Shown: positions 9,044 through 21,015, counted from the first letter of the stretch. The stretch: DNA of 64,000 bases from Caldovatus sediminis (GCF_014644455.1 NZ_BMKS01000002.1:248001-312000), one strand, 5' to 3'. Numbers and translations: made by a program. Notes: a model not told the origin generated them from the letters alone.

Positions 9044-10500
9044 ACCGGATGCGCCGATCGGCCGAAGCGCCCGGCCAGGAACGACGCCGCGAGGAGGGCG
9101 AGGAACGGCCGCGCAAAGTAGGTGTGCCGTTCGGAGAACTCGAACCATCCCTCCACCAAAACGATATAGAGAACTGAAAGAAATGAGATCACGCACAACT
9201 CCGCCGGAACCCGCCTTCCATCCATGACGGCACAGAAGGCGAGTAAAACAACGGCAAGATGATACATCTGCAGCGGGGTGGCCAGGGTGGCGAAAATCCA
9301 TTCTCCCGGAATGTCGCGGAAATCCCTTATCGCGCCGAAACTGTGCCGGTCGCTCCCCAGCCCGAGGATGACCTTCCTCGCGGTGCGCACGAGGAACTCC
9401 GAAGGGTTCTCGGCGATCCACCGCAGCGCCTTGGACGCCGCCCGGTCCGACATCTCCGCCTCGGGCAGGCCGACCAGATCCGGCGGCGGCGGCATCCACT
9501 CCCCGGTGGCGCCGGGATTGTTCCCGACCCACAGCGCCCAGCCGGCCGAGGTCGTGAGCGGCACGAAGCGGTCGAGAACGGCATGGTTCCGCGCCCACCA
9601 CGGCCCCATCACCAGAAGCAGGATGACGCCGGCGCGAAGGCCGAAGGCGACCGTCGCCCGCAACGGCTGGCGGCGCAGCAGGACGAGGCCGAGGAGGGGC
9701 GGGAACAGCGCCAGCGCCGGCTGCGTCAGCGCGAGCGCCCCCCAGCTCCCGCCGAACGCCATCGCCCGGCGCCAGCCGAGGCGGGCCGGACGGGACGGCG
9801 CCAGCAGGCTGGCGGCGTTGAGGCAGACCAGCGCGATGCTCAGCGTCTCCTTCTGCGGGAACCCCGCCAGCCAGATCAGGGTCGGCCACAGCGCGTAGAC
9901 CGTGCTCGCGAGCGCCGCCGCTTCCGGACCCTGGAGCCGGACGCCGAGATGGAATATCGAGGCAATGATGAAGGCGTCGATCGCGAGATGCAAAATGAAT
10001 ATCGAACAAGAATTGAAACCGAACACGAGCTGGAACAAGCCGATCAGGACCGGATAGGCCGGAGGGAAGAAGGCCCACTGATATTGCCGGTGGTGCTCGT
10101 CGAAATGGACCAGCTCGCCCGACGAGATGAAATGCCGCGCCATCCCGGTGTAGATCGTCGGGTCGCCCCCGATGGGGCGCCCCTCCAGGACGAACGCGAA
10201 GGCGAGGATCCGGGCCAGCAGACCGGCGGCGAGGGCGGCAGCCAGCGCGCGGCCCGGAGACGGCGCCAGGCGTACGGCGATGACGCCGACGAGACAGAGG
10301 ATGAGCGACCAGCCCGCGAGGGCCGGCAGGGTCGCCCGGCTGAGCCCGACGTAGCGGAGGCACAGGACCAGCCCCGCCGCGGAGGAGAGGAGAACCAGCC
10401 CGAGCGAGACGGACAGGCCGAGGCGGAGAGGCCCGCCCCCGTCCCGTCCGGTCGAGGGCGACGCCGGCGCCGGTCTTCGGGTCGGAAGCGCAGCCACCAC
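9040..10500 (-). CDS. Polytopic membrane glycosyltransferase, GT39/ArnT-like
   Basis: 486 aa with about ten hydrophobic helices. After the first membrane segments comes GDPTIYTGMARHFI, corresponding to the acidic periplasmic loop of PMT/ArnT-type transferases, then FFPPAYPVLIG and MGPWWARN motifs typical of this superfamily. These enzymes use polyprenyl-phosphate sugars to modify lipids or proteins on the periplasmic face. Starts at GTG 10500 (a second GTG follows at once). Its lower GC and A/T third positions around 9050-10100 contrast with its neighbours, hinting at a different origin. Coupled to the downstream ClpP-fold gene. Confidence 0.8.
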   Translation of the reverse strand: MVAALPTRRPAPASPSTGRDGGGPLRLGLSVSLGLVLLSSAAGLVLCLRYVGLSRATLPALAGWSLILCLVGVIAVRLAPSPGRALAAALAAGLLARILAFAFVLEGRPIGGDPTIYTGMARHFISSGELVHFDEHHRQYQWAFFPPAYPVLIGLFQLVFGFNSCSIFILHLAIDAFIIASIFHLGVRLQGPEAAALASTVYALWPTLIWLAGFPQKETLSIALVCLNAASLLAPSRPARLGWRRAMAFGGSWGALALTQPALALFPPLLGLVLLRRQPLRATVAFGLRAGVILLLVMGPWWARNHAVLDRFVPLTTSAGWALWVGNNPGATGEWMPPPPDLVGLPEAEMSDRAASKALRWIAENPSEFLVRTARKVILGLGSDRHSFGAIRDFRDIPGEWIFATLATPLQMYHLAVVLLAFCAVMDGRRVPAELCVISFLSVLYIVLVEGWFEFSERHTYFARPFLALLAASFLAGRFGRSAHPV

Positions 10501-11195
10501 TGCTCGGCCCTTCCGCTTGGAACCGCCCGCGCTGCGCCGACCGAGGATTCGCGATCGCGCGCCGATGGCGGCAACGGGAGACCGAGCAGTAGCCTTGCCG
10601 GGCGTCCGGGAGGCCGCACGAACGCGTGCGCGGCCTCCCGGACGCCGGGGACGCCGCGGCGCTCGGCCCGCCGCCCGCCACGCGCCAGGAGGGACGGTTC
10701 AATCGCCACGGTCGGCGCGTCTTCCGCCTCGCCTCGGCGCGCTGCGCCGTCCGCGCGGAGACGGTCCCGCCCCGGCGCCGCGTGATCGTCCGGGTGCGGC
10801 GCTGGCGCGTGCGCCGGCTCCGCGGCCTGCTCGACCTGGCCGGCGCAGCGCGGCCCGCCGCGGGAGTCGGGGCGCCCCTGCTGACGGCGGGACTCGACGC
10901 GGCGTTCCACCGGCTGCGGCCCGACCGGACAGCCCGTGGACGCCCGGGCACTTCGTCCCGCGCTGCCTCGCCGGCACCGCGCGGCCGGCTTTTGCGGCAT
11001 CCTCTACCGCTGACCTCCTTTGAGGGCCGCAACGCCGCCCCTTCGCCTGGACGCGCCGCGAGACCGCGCCGGAAGGCGAGCCGGAGACCGCCGACTTCCC
11101 TGCCGCGCGGCGCGGCGGGGCAGGCGGCGGCCATGACGCGGCGCCGGCGCCGTGCGATGCTGCGCGCACCCCTGGCACAACCCTGGAGGAGCAAC
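10501..11195. other. About 700 bp without a supportable gene
   Basis: Open frames exist on both strands but their translations are Arg/Ala/Pro-rich and look like GC-driven shadows. It separates a minus-strand glycosyltransferase from a plus-strand Bug receptor, so divergent promoters should lie here. The only clear structure is the perfect inverted repeat at 10601-10646. Confidence 0.5.
10601..10646. repeat. Perfect 17-bp inverted repeat with 12-nt loop
   Basis: Left arm 10601-10617 (GGCGTCCGGGAGGCCGC) is the exact reverse complement of 10630-10646; the loop is 10618-10629. As RNA it would be a very stable hairpin, but no gene runs into it from either side and no T-tract follows. It could be an operator, the scar of a mobile element, or an end-of-transcript structure for an unseen RNA. 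Confidence 0.85.
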
Positions 11196-12224
11196 GTGCA
11201 GCGTTCCCAGGCGGACCGCCCCGGCGTCCCGGTCGCGCGCCGCGGTCTTCTGCTCGCCGGCGCCGCGGCGGCCGGCGCGGCCGCGGCCGCGGACCGCGCG
11301 GCCATCGCGCAGCCCGGGCCGGCGGCCGGCGCCTATCCGAACCGGCCGGTCCGCATCATCGTTCCCTTCCCGCCCGGCGGCAGCAACGACGTGATCGCCC
11401 GCCCGCTCGCCGAGCGGCTGCAGGTCCGGCTCGGCCAGCCGGTGGTGATCGACAACCGCGGCGGCGCCGGCGGCGCGATCGGCGCCACGGCCGTGGCGCA
11501 GAGCCCGGGCGACGGCTACACGCTGATGGTCACCTCCTCGACCTTCGTCACCACCTCCGTGGTGCAGCGCACCTCCTACGACCTGCGGCGCGACTTCGTG
11601 CCGGTGGCGCTGCTCGCCCGCTCGCCCTTCTTCATCCTCGCCGCGCCCGACTTCCCCGCGACCGGGGTCGCCGACCTGATCCGGCTGGCGCGCGAGCGGC
11701 CGGGGGAGATCGACTACGGGTCCTCCGGCCCGGGCAGCGTCGGCCACTTCGTCACCGAGCTGTTCGCGCAGCGCGCGGGCATCCGGCTGCAGCACGTTCC
11801 CTATCGCGGCATGGCGCCGGCGGTGACGGACCTGCTCGCCGGCCACATCAAGATCCTGATCACCACCCTCGCCTCGGCCGCCGGCCCGGTGCGCGACGGC
11901 AAGCTCAAGCTGCTCGCCTACACCGCGCCGGGGGCGCCGGCGGGCTCGCCGCCCGGGCCGACGGTGCGCGAGGCGACGGGCCTCGACTACGAGGCCGAGA
12001 TCTGGTGGGGGCTGTTCGCCCCCCGCGGCCTGCCGCCGGAGCTGCTGCGCACGCTGAACGCGGCTGCCAACGCGGTGCTCGCGGAGCCGGACTTCGCCCG
12101 GCTGATCCAGGGGGAGGGCGCGGTGCCCTCGCCGACGACGCCGGAGGCCTTCGCGGCGACGATCGAGGCCGAGCTCGAGCGCTGGCGCGAGGTCGCCCGC
12201 GTGGCGAACATCCGGCTCGACTGA
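11196..12224 (+). CDS. Bug family tripartite tricarboxylate transporter substrate-binding protein
   Basis: 342 aa. GTG start preceded by GGAGGAGCAAC. A twin-arginine-like export signal (VARRGLLLAGAAAAGA) is followed by the canonical Bug opening YPNRPVRIIVPFPPGGSND, and IGSTAVA-type, VPYRGMAPAVTDLLAG and FAPRGLPPE motifs. These periplasmic proteins bind carboxylates or related small acids; no TctA/TctB membrane partners are nearby, which is usual for orphan Bug receptors in such genomes. The ligand is unknown. Confidence 0.93.
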   Translation: MQRSQADRPGVPVARRGLLLAGAAAAGAAAAADRAAIAQPGPAAGAYPNRPVRIIVPFPPGGSNDVIARPLAERLQVRLGQPVVIDNRGGAGGAIGATAVAQSPGDGYTLMVTSSTFVTTSVVQRTSYDLRRDFVPVALLARSPFFILAAPDFPATGVADLIRLARERPGEIDYGSSGPGSVGHFVTELFAQRAGIRLQHVPYRGMAPAVTDLLAGHIKILITTLASAAGPVRDGKLKLLAYTAPGAPAGSPPGPTVREATGLDYEAEIWWGLFAPRGLPPELLRTLNAAANAVLAEPDFARLIQGEGAVPSPTTPEAFAATIEAELERWREVARVANIRLD

Positions 12225-12328
12225 CGAGGGCGCCGGCTGCGCGCATCGGGCGGCGCAGCGACGGCTGCGCCGCCTCGCCGGCCCTTCCCGCCCCGGCGGT
12301 GCGCCCTGCCGGACGCCACGGCGGGCCT

Positions 12329-13738
12329 TCACGACGCGGCCAGGATCTCCTCGGCCGCACGGCGCCCGCCGATCAGCGCCCCATGGGCGTAGGACGGGGC
12401 CTCGGTCGTCGCCGCCTCCCCCGCGAAGTGGAGCCGGCCGCCGACCGGGGCAGCGAGAGCGGCGTGGTCCTCCGCGGTCGCGCCGACCGGGAGGTAGCAG
12501 TAGGCGCCGCGGGCGAAGATGTCGCGCGACCACCGCGTGACCCGCGCCTCGACCGGACGCGGCACGGCGGTGCCGAACATGGCGCGCAGCGCGCGCATCA
12601 CCGCCGCCACCGCCTCGTCGTCGCGCCACCGCTCGATCCGGCGCGCGGCGCTGCCGCCGACCAGCGCCACCAGCACCGGCGCGCCGAGATGCGACGCGAG
12701 GCTCACCATCTCGGGGGCGGCGCTCGGCGCCTCCTCGGCGAGGTAGCGGAGGAAGTCCACCTCGTCCGGCCAGAAGCGCCGTTCGAAGCCGAGCACGATC
12801 TTGTTCAGCAGCCCGACGCCGATGCGCGCGATCGCGCCCTGCTTGGCCGCGGGCAGCGGCGGATCGAAGGCGACCGAGCCGTGCTTCAGCACGCCGAGCG
12901 GCAGGGTGATCACCGCGCGGTCCCCTTCCCACACCCGCCCGGCGGTGGCCAGCGCCACGCCGGCGCCGGTCAGGCGCACATGCGTCACCACCTGCCTGCG
13001 GCGGATGTCAAGGCCGCGCGCGAGATGCTCGACGATCGCGGCGTAGCCGGTGGAGAGCAGGTGGTTCTCCGCCGGGATCTCGCCGTCGCCGGCGAACCAG
13101 CCGCGTGCCGAGACCTCGGCCGGGTCGGCGCCGGCATAGCCCGCGACATAGGCGCCGAGCCAGGCGGCAACGCGGCGCTGGTAGGGATCGGCGGCCATGG
13201 CAGGATCGAGCAGCGGCACCGCCTCGGCCAGGCTGACGTCGCGCGCCCCGCGCCAGGCGAGCGGGCTGTCCGGCGCGATCAGCCGGCCGACCATCTCGAA
13301 GATCCGCGCCACCTCCTCGCGCGGCAGCGCGCGGCCGTCGGCGTCGTGCACCACGGAGCGCGCGTCGTAGGTGGGGAGGCGCCGGATCCCCGCGGCGTCG
13401 GCGATCTCGGTCAGCGGGTTGCCCTCCGGCCCGTGGATCCAGGCGCCGCCGAGGTCGAGGGGGACGCCGCGGAAGCGCACCGTGTGCAGCCGGCCGCCGA
13501 GCCGGTCGCGCGCCTCGAGCAGCGTCACGTCGTGGCCCGCATCGTGCAGCCGGCGCGCCGCTGCGAGCCCGGCGATGCCGGCGCCGAGCACGAGGATGCG
13601 CTGCCGGCGCCGGGCGGCGCCCTGCGCCCCGCTCCGCGAGGCAGCCAGCAGGGCGCCCGCGCCGAGCAGCAGGCGCGCGAGGTCGCGCCGGCGCAGGGCG
13701 GGCGTGAAGCGCGGCGCCGGCTCGTCCCGATCCGCCAT
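12329..13738 (-). CDS. Flavin monoamine oxidase family FAD-dependent oxidoreductase
   Basis: 469 aa from the ATG at 13738, preceded by GAGGGACCTC. A Tat-like leader ([19 protein letters not shown]) precedes the dinucleotide-binding motif [15 protein letters not shown], then [12 protein letters not shown] and DLGGAWIHG, the GG-doublet motifs of amine oxidases, and a C-terminal [21 protein letters not shown] motif. Expected chemistry: oxidative deamination of an amine in the periplasm, producing H2O2. Divergent from the hotdog-like gene, about 220 bp apart. Confidence 0.92.
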   Translation of the reverse strand: MADRDEPAPRFTPALRRRDLARLLLGAGALLAASRSGAQGAARRRQRILVLGAGIAGLAAARRLHDAGHDVTLLEARDRLGGRLHTVRFRGVPLDLGGAWIHGPEGNPLTEIADAAGIRRLPTYDARSVVHDADGRALPREEVARIFEMVGRLIAPDSPLAWRGARDVSLAEAVPLLDPAMAADPYQRRVAAWLGAYVAGYAGADPAEVSARGWFAGDGEIPAENHLLSTGYAAIVEHLARGLDIRRRQVVTHVRLTGAGVALATAGRVWEGDRAVITLPLGVLKHGSVAFDPPLPAAKQGAIARIGVGLLNKIVLGFERRFWPDEVDFLRYLAEEAPSAAPEMVSLASHLGAPVLVALVGGSAARRIERWRDDEAVAAVMRALRAMFGTAVPRPVEARVTRWSRDIFARGAYCYLPVGATAEDHAALAAPVGGRLHFAGEAATTEAPSYAHGALIGGRRAAEEILAAS

Positions 13739-13958
13739 GAGGTCCCTCGCCAATCCGGGCGCCGTGCCGGGAGCCGCACGATCCGACCGCGTCGGCAGGC
13801 TGCAGCCGGAACGTGCGATACGCAACCGGGAATCGAATTCCACCCGTCATGAAGTGCCAGACGGGCGCTGCGGTCGCGCTGCGGGCGCGACACCGGCCAT
13901 GGACGGCGTCCGCCCCGCGCGCGATCCTGCCGGCGCGGGCGAGGACGGGTACGCGGCC

Positions 13959-14762
13959 ATGGTCGAAGCGGTGCTTTCCTACGAGGTGCGGGCGAACAAC
14001 CTCTCGCGCGCCTCCGAGAATCGGATCCACGACGACGAGGTCGCGCGCCGCTTCGGCTTCGCCGGGGCGCTGGTCCCCGGGGTGGAGGTCTACGCCTATG
14101 CCTGCCACCCGGTCGTCTCCCGCTGGGGCCGGGACTGGCTGGTGCGCGGCGCCGCCGAGTGCCGCTTCCTGAAGCCGGTCTATGACGGCGCCCCGGTGCG
14201 CGTGACGGCCGAGGCCGAGGACGGGGCGGCCCTGGCCCTCCGCGTCGAGAGCGGCGGCACGCCCTGCGCCGCCGGCCGCGCCTGGATGCCCGACGAGCCG
14301 CCGGACGTCGGGCCGACGGCGGAGGACCGCCCCTGGAATGCGCCGCCGGCGGAGCGCCCGCCCGCCAGCGAGGCGACGCTGGCGCCGGGCGCCTGGCTCT
14401 GCACGGCGCCCGAGCGCATCACGACCGAGGCGCTCGCCGGGTACCTGCGGGGCATCTCCGAGGCCGATCCGCTCTACGCCGCCGAGGGGCTGGTGCACCC
14501 CGGCCTCATCCTGCGCCTCTGCAACCGGGCGCTGACGCAGAATGTCGTGCTCGGGCCGTGGATCCACGTCGGCAGCAGGATCCGCAACCTCTCGCTCGCC
14601 AGGGTCGGCGAGACCTTCGCCGTCTCCGCCCGCGTGCTCGCGAATGCCGAGCGCAAGGGGCACCGGATCGTGGAGCTGGACGCGCTGGTGACGGCGGATC
14701 GGCGGCGCCCCGTCGCGCACGTGCTGCACACCGCCATCTGGCGGCCGCGCCGCGCGGACTGA
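13959..14762 (+). CDS. MaoC/hotdog-like protein
   Basis: 267 aa from ATG 13959 (ATG at 13899 is an in-frame alternative). The N-terminal half has NRIHDDEVARRFGFAGALVPG, close to the hydratase-type hotdog motif in which D and H act on an enoyl-CoA thioester; the C-terminal half (GSRIRNLSLARVGETFAVSA) looks like a second hotdog. A double-hotdog hydratase or thioesterase role is plausible but not shown. The following gene is the act remnant, with no functional link evident. Confidence 0.65.
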   Translation: MVEAVLSYEVRANNLSRASENRIHDDEVARRFGFAGALVPGVEVYAYACHPVVSRWGRDWLVRGAAECRFLKPVYDGAPVRVTAEAEDGAALALRVESGGTPCAAGRAWMPDEPPDVGPTAEDRPWNAPPAERPPASEATLAPGAWLCTAPERITTEALAGYLRGISEADPLYAAEGLVHPGLILRLCNRALTQNVVLGPWIHVGSRIRNLSLARVGETFAVSARVLANAERKGHRIVELDALVTADRRRPVAHVLHTAIWRPRRAD

Positions 14763-14972
14763 CGCGGCCACGGCCGGAAGGGCGCGGCGGCGCCCTGGTC
14801 GCGCGCGTCGTGCCGGCAATCCGCGCCGCCGTCGGGGGACGCGCCGCGCCGCGCGAAGGAGAGGGAGGGGGGCGGTCGCGCCCCCGCCGCCGACCCCGGG
14901 CCGCTCTCCGTCCCGGCCAGGCGATGCGGCGGCCCGGCCGGGGGCGCGCCTCCAGGCCTGACCGGCGCGGCG

Positions 14973-15350
14973 GTGCTGGCGCCGCTCCATGACAGCCTCG
15001 CCCTCGGCACGCCCATCCTGTGGCGCTCGGTCCACCGCCTGCCGGAGCACGCGCGCTTCCACCACGCCGTCCACATCCAGGCCGGCATGGCCTGCGAGAC
15101 CTGCCACGGTCCGGTCTGGACCATGCCGCGAACCGAGAAGGTCCGCACGCTGTCCATGGGCTGGTGCCTGGGCTGCCACCGCAACCCCGAGGCGCAGCGG
15201 CACCCTGCGGCGGCGGCCTTCGACCGCGACCGGCATGGCGGCGGCGCCGATCCCGACGGCTGCCGGCCGGGCGGCGCAGGCGCGCCGCGGCTGCGGCATT
15301 CCGGGGTGGAGATCCCGCCGCTCACCCGCTGCTCCGTCTGCCATCGGTGA
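14973..15350 (+). pseudogene. actA: actA fragment: C-terminal multihaem cytochrome c of alternative complex III
   Basis: About 125 codons with three c-type haem motifs (CETCH at residues 41-45, CLGCH at 65-69, CSVCH at the very end) in the exact arrangement of the ActA C-terminus (HRLPEHARFHHAVHIQAG, TLSMGWCLGCHRNPE). Intact ActA is longer, with five haems, a membrane anchor and more N-terminal sequence. Upstream in this frame only low-complexity sequence is found back to 14763, so the 5' half is gone. The apparent GTG start at 14973 is unlikely to be authentic. Confidence 0.82.
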
Positions 15351-15690
15351 GGGCGGGAATGCGCGCGCCGCCGGACCCGCCCCCGACCGGCGCGAGGTGC
15401 TGCGCCTCGCGGCCGCCTCGCTCGCGCTCGCCGGCGCCGCCGGCTGCGATCCGGCGCCGGAGGGGATCGGCCGGCCGCTCCCGGCGCGCGCGGGGCGTGC
15501 CGGACGAGGCGCCGCGCTACACCATGGCGCTGGAGCTGCAGGGCCTGGGCCGCGGCGTGCTGGTCCGCACTCGGGCCGGGCACGCGGCGAAGGTCGAGGG
15601 CAACCCCGCCCACCCGGCGAGCCTCGGCGCCACCGATCCCTTCCTCGAGGCCGCGGTGCTGTCGCTGCACGATCCCGCCGCGACGCTCGA
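15347..15690 (+). pseudogene. actB: actB fragment: N-terminus of the iron-sulfur/molybdopterin-like ACIII subunit, frameshifted
   Basis: A GTG at 15347 overlaps the actA stop. The ActB export leader (DRREVLRLAAASLALAG, ending GC) is readable only in frame 1 (about 15385-15490), whereas the next ActB segment (YTMALELQGLGRGVLV, then KVEGNPAHPASLGATDPF and SLHDP) is readable only in frame 2 from about 15497. The shift lies in a GCGCGCGCGGGGCG tract near 15485-15497. The homology stops about 60 residues into the mature protein, whereas intact ActB is roughly 900-1000 aa. No 4Fe-4S Cys clusters remain. Confidence 0.78.
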
Positions 15691-16111
15691 GGCGGAGCGG
15701 GCGGCGCTCGCCGGGCGGCGCGCCCTGCTCGCCCTCGCCCTGCTGACGCTGTGGCGGTGGTTCGTGCAGTTCGTCGTGGTCTGGATGGCCGACCTGCCGG
15801 CGGAATCGGCATGGTATCTGCGGCGTGCCGGCGCCTGGGCCTGGCTTGAGCTCGGCCTGGTCATGCCCACTCTGGTCGCCGCCATCGTCATCGCCATTCC
15901 GCCGCGCAGCGGGCCGATCCGGCTCGGCGCGGTGTCCGCGCTGCTGGTCGTGCAGCATCTCGGGCATCTGTGGTGGCTGGTGAGGCCCGACGCGCCGCGC
16001 GGGACGCCGCCGCTCTGGCTCGACGCGCTGCTCGCGCCCGCGCTCGCCGCCTGGGCCGCGTGGTGGTGGAGCGAGGTGCGGCGGCGGGCGGCGCCCGCAC
16101 CGGCCGCGTGA
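15691..16111 (+). pseudogene. actF: 'actF fragment fused in frame to actB': C-terminal membrane part of ACIII quinone-binding subunit
   Basis: Continues the actB' frame without a stop. WRWFVQFVVVWMADLPAESA then WYLRR is the penultimate-helix motif of ActF, followed by two more membrane helices (LVMPTLVAAIVIAIP; VSALLVVQHLGHLWWLV) and the family's C-terminus. Thus most of actB, all of actC, actD and actE, and the 5' part of actF are missing, and the join is in frame. The junction lies around 15660-15715. Confidence 0.75.
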
Positions 16112-16390
16112 GCGAGGAGGCCGCATGGCACGCAGGAGCCTCGGCGCCGCCGCCATGTCCGGGGCGACGAGCGGCGTCGGGCTGGGCGGGATCGCTCGGC
16201 CGGGCTTCGTCCGCCGCGCGCCTCCGCCGGGCCGTGGCCCCCGCGGAGGCGCCGGGAGGAGGGCCGCGCAGGATCGCCCGCGCCGCCGCGCCAACGGTTG
16301 CGCGCGGCCCGCGCCACGCCGCCCTCACCCCAACCGGGTGCGCAAACAACCTCGCTCGCTCTGGGTATCCGCGGACGATGCGAAAAAGCC
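16112..16390. other. Gap after the act remnant; weak ORF only
   Basis: A GAGGAGG sequence precedes an ATG at 16125 that opens an 89-codon frame (MARRSLGAAAMSGATSG...), but after 30 residues the translation becomes Arg/Pro-rich. It may be the start of the next gene of the lost operon. No other signal. Confidence 0.3.
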
Positions 16391-18118
16391 CTAGCGCCGC
16401 CGGCGCAGCATTGCCCGCAGCTCGGGCAGCGCGCGGGTGTTGAGGATGTCGCCGGGTTCCAGCCAGCCGCGCCGCGCCTGGTCCACGCCGTAGCGCATGA
16501 ACTCCAGCTCCTCGGTACCGTGGGCGTCGGTCGAGATCGCCAGCCGGACACCGATCTCCTTGGCGAGCCGGCAGACGGTGTCGGGAAGGTCGAGCCGGTC
16601 CGGCTGGGCGTTGAGCTCGAAGTGGCAGCCGCGCTCCCGCGCCGCGCGCAGCAGCCGCTCCAGGTCGAGGGCGCAGGGCGGCCGCGCGTTGATCAGCCGC
16701 CCCGTCGGGTGCGCCACGATGTCGAGGCAGGGGTTGTCCATCGCGCGCAGCAGCCGCTCCGTCTGCTTCTCGCGCGGAAGGTCGAAGCGCGAATGGACCG
16801 CGCCGACGACCAGGTCGAGGTCGCGCAGGATCGGGTCGGGGAGGTCGAGACGGCCGTCCTCCAGGATGTCCACCTCGACCGAGGCGAGCAGGACGAAGCC
16901 CGGCGCGGTCCGCGCGTTCAGGCGGTGGATCTCGGCGATCTGGCGCGCGAGCTCCTTCGGGCCGAGGCCGTGCGCCATCGCGAGGCGCCGGCTGTGGTCG
17001 GTGACCGCGAGATAGGCGTAGCCGCGCGCCTGCGCGGCGCGCGCCATCTCGCGCAGCCCGGCGCGGCCGTCGCTCGCGTCGGTGTGCGCGTGCAGGTCGC
17101 CGCGGATGTCGCCGAGGGCGACCAGGCGCGGCAGCGCGCCGCGCTGCGCCGCCGCGATCTCGCCGCGGTCCTCCCGCAGCTCGGGCGGGATGAGCGGGAG
17201 GCCGAGAGCGGCGTACACCTCCTCCTCGGTGCGCCCGGCGATCCGCCGCCGGCCGCGGAACAGCCCGTACTCGTTGAGCTTCAACCCCTTCTCCGCGGCG
17301 ATCCGCCGCAGCGCGATGTTGTGCGCCTTCGAGCCGGTGAAGTAGGCGAGCGCGGCGCCGTAGGCGGCGGGCTCGACCGCGCGCAGATCCACCTGCATGC
17401 CGTTGCGCAGGGCCACGATGCTGCGCGTCGGGCCGCGCTCGGCGACGCGCGCGATCTCCTCGTAGCGCAGGAAGTGGGCGATCGCCGCTTCCGGCGCCGT
17501 GCTGGCGACGACGAGGTCGAGGTCGCCGACGGTCTCCTGCCGCCGCCGGTAGCTGCCGGCGACCTCGGCGGCGAGGACCTCGCGCGCCGCGCGCAGGTGG
17601 CGGAGGATCGGCTCGGCCACCTGCTCGGCGGCGCGCAGCTTGCGCCGCGCGGGTTGGCCCGCGCCCTTGGCGACCGCTTCGAGGATCCGGGCCTCGATGG
17701 TCGGGCCGAAGCCGGCGAGGCTGCGCAGCCGGCCCGACCGCGCCGCCTCGGCCAGCGAGGCGAGGTCGGAGACGCCCAGCCGCTCGTGCAGCGCGCGCAC
17801 CCGCTTCGGCCCGAGGCCGGGGAGGGCGAGCAGGGCGGTGACGCCGGGCGGCAACGCGCGCTCGAGCTCGTCGAGCAGCGGCAGGCGGCGGCCGGCGGCG
17901 ATGGCGGCGATCTTGCCGGCGAGGTCCTTGCCGACGCCGGGCAGCGCGTCGAGGTCCTCGCCGGCGGCGAGCATGTCGGAGACGCTGCGCGGCAGCGCCT
18001 CGACCACCCGGGCCGCGCGGCGGTAGGCGCGGACGCGGAACGGGTTGGCGCCCTCGATCTCCAGCAGGTCGGCGAGCCTGTCGAGCTCGCCGGCGATGTC
18101 CGCGTTGGCGACCGGCAT
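16391..18118 (-). CDS. polX: Family X DNA polymerase/PHP phosphoesterase (PolX)
   Basis: 575 aa, the normal bacterial PolX length. Order: N-terminal helix-hairpin-helix repeats (ALPGVGKDLAGKIA, ALPGLGPKRVRAL), polymerase palm with GSYRRRQETVGDLDLVV whose two Asp bind metal plus a third Asp in MQVDLRA, then a C-terminal PHP domain with GDLHAHTDASDG, a further TDHS, and DAHG near the end. It fills short gaps in base-excision repair; the PHP domain gives 3'-5' exonuclease activity. ATG at 18118 has GGGAGGGCGA upstream. Confidence 0.93.
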   Translation of the reverse strand: MPVANADIAGELDRLADLLEIEGANPFRVRAYRRAARVVEALPRSVSDMLAAGEDLDALPGVGKDLAGKIAAIAAGRRLPLLDELERALPPGVTALLALPGLGPKRVRALHERLGVSDLASLAEAARSGRLRSLAGFGPTIEARILEAVAKGAGQPARRKLRAAEQVAEPILRHLRAAREVLAAEVAGSYRRRQETVGDLDLVVASTAPEAAIAHFLRYEEIARVAERGPTRSIVALRNGMQVDLRAVEPAAYGAALAYFTGSKAHNIALRRIAAEKGLKLNEYGLFRGRRRIAGRTEEEVYAALGLPLIPPELREDRGEIAAAQRGALPRLVALGDIRGDLHAHTDASDGRAGLREMARAAQARGYAYLAVTDHSRRLAMAHGLGPKELARQIAEIHRLNARTAPGFVLLASVEVDILEDGRLDLPDPILRDLDLVVGAVHSRFDLPREKQTERLLRAMDNPCLDIVAHPTGRLINARPPCALDLERLLRAARERGCHFELNAQPDRLDLPDTVCRLAKEIGVRLAISTDAHGTEELEFMRYGVDQARRGWLEPGDILNTRALPELRAMLRRRR

Positions 18119-18225
18119 TCGCCCTCCCTGCCGCGGCGGCCGGACCGCGGCGCGCCGGCGCCTTCCATTCCGCGTCCGCGGCGGGCGGGCCTTGATCCGG
18201 CGCAATCGCCGCCGAGCGACGAGGC

Positions 18226-18534
18226 TCACTCCCAGCGGAGGCCCTCGCCAGGCTGCGCCGCGGCTGGCGGCGCCGCCTCGGCCCGGGGGGCGCCGCGCCG
18301 GTCGAGGCTCTCGACGGCGGCGACCGCGAGCGCCGCCACCTGGATCAGCCGCTGCCGGGCCTCGACCCGCGAGCCCTCGCGCGCCTTCACGCGCGCCCAG
18401 CCGGCGTAATCGGTGATCAGCCGCACGAATTCGTCGATCGGCAGGGCGTCGTCGTGCGCGGCGCCGCCCCATTGCGCGTCCTGCCGAGTCCGCTCGGCCC
18501 CGATCTCGGCCAGCACGTTGGTCCCGCTGCTCAT
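18226..18534 (-). CDS. Small conserved phage-type helical protein
   Basis: 102 aa. The pattern AEIGAERTRQDAQWGG, an acidic HDD site, and a LIQVAALAVAAVESLDRR helix matches small proteins common in phages and proteobacterial chromosomes and resembling all-alpha NTP pyrophosphohydrolases of the MazG kind, though a full metal-binding EExxE set is not evident. Starts 6 bp after the ppsA stop with a GAGGTGAGG SD, so it is the distal gene of the ppsA transcript. Confidence 0.7.
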   Translation of the reverse strand: MSSGTNVLAEIGAERTRQDAQWGGAAHDDALPIDEFVRLITDYAGWARVKAREGSRVEARQRLIQVAALAVAAVESLDRRGAPRAEAAPPAAAQPGEGLRWE

Positions 18535-18540
18535 GGCGCC

Positions 18541-21015
<2,475 letters not shown>

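Noticed and set aside
10626-11195. Weak ISL3-transposase-like look (RVRRWRVRRL) in a plus-strand frame
   Set aside because: The Cys residues of the ISL3 zinc finger are absent, and the match needs a mix of frames. It is most likely a GC-driven shadow translation.
16125-16394. ORF of 89 codons after the act remnant
   Set aside because: Only the first 30 residues look plausible, and the rest is low-complexity; kept only as a note in the gap entry.
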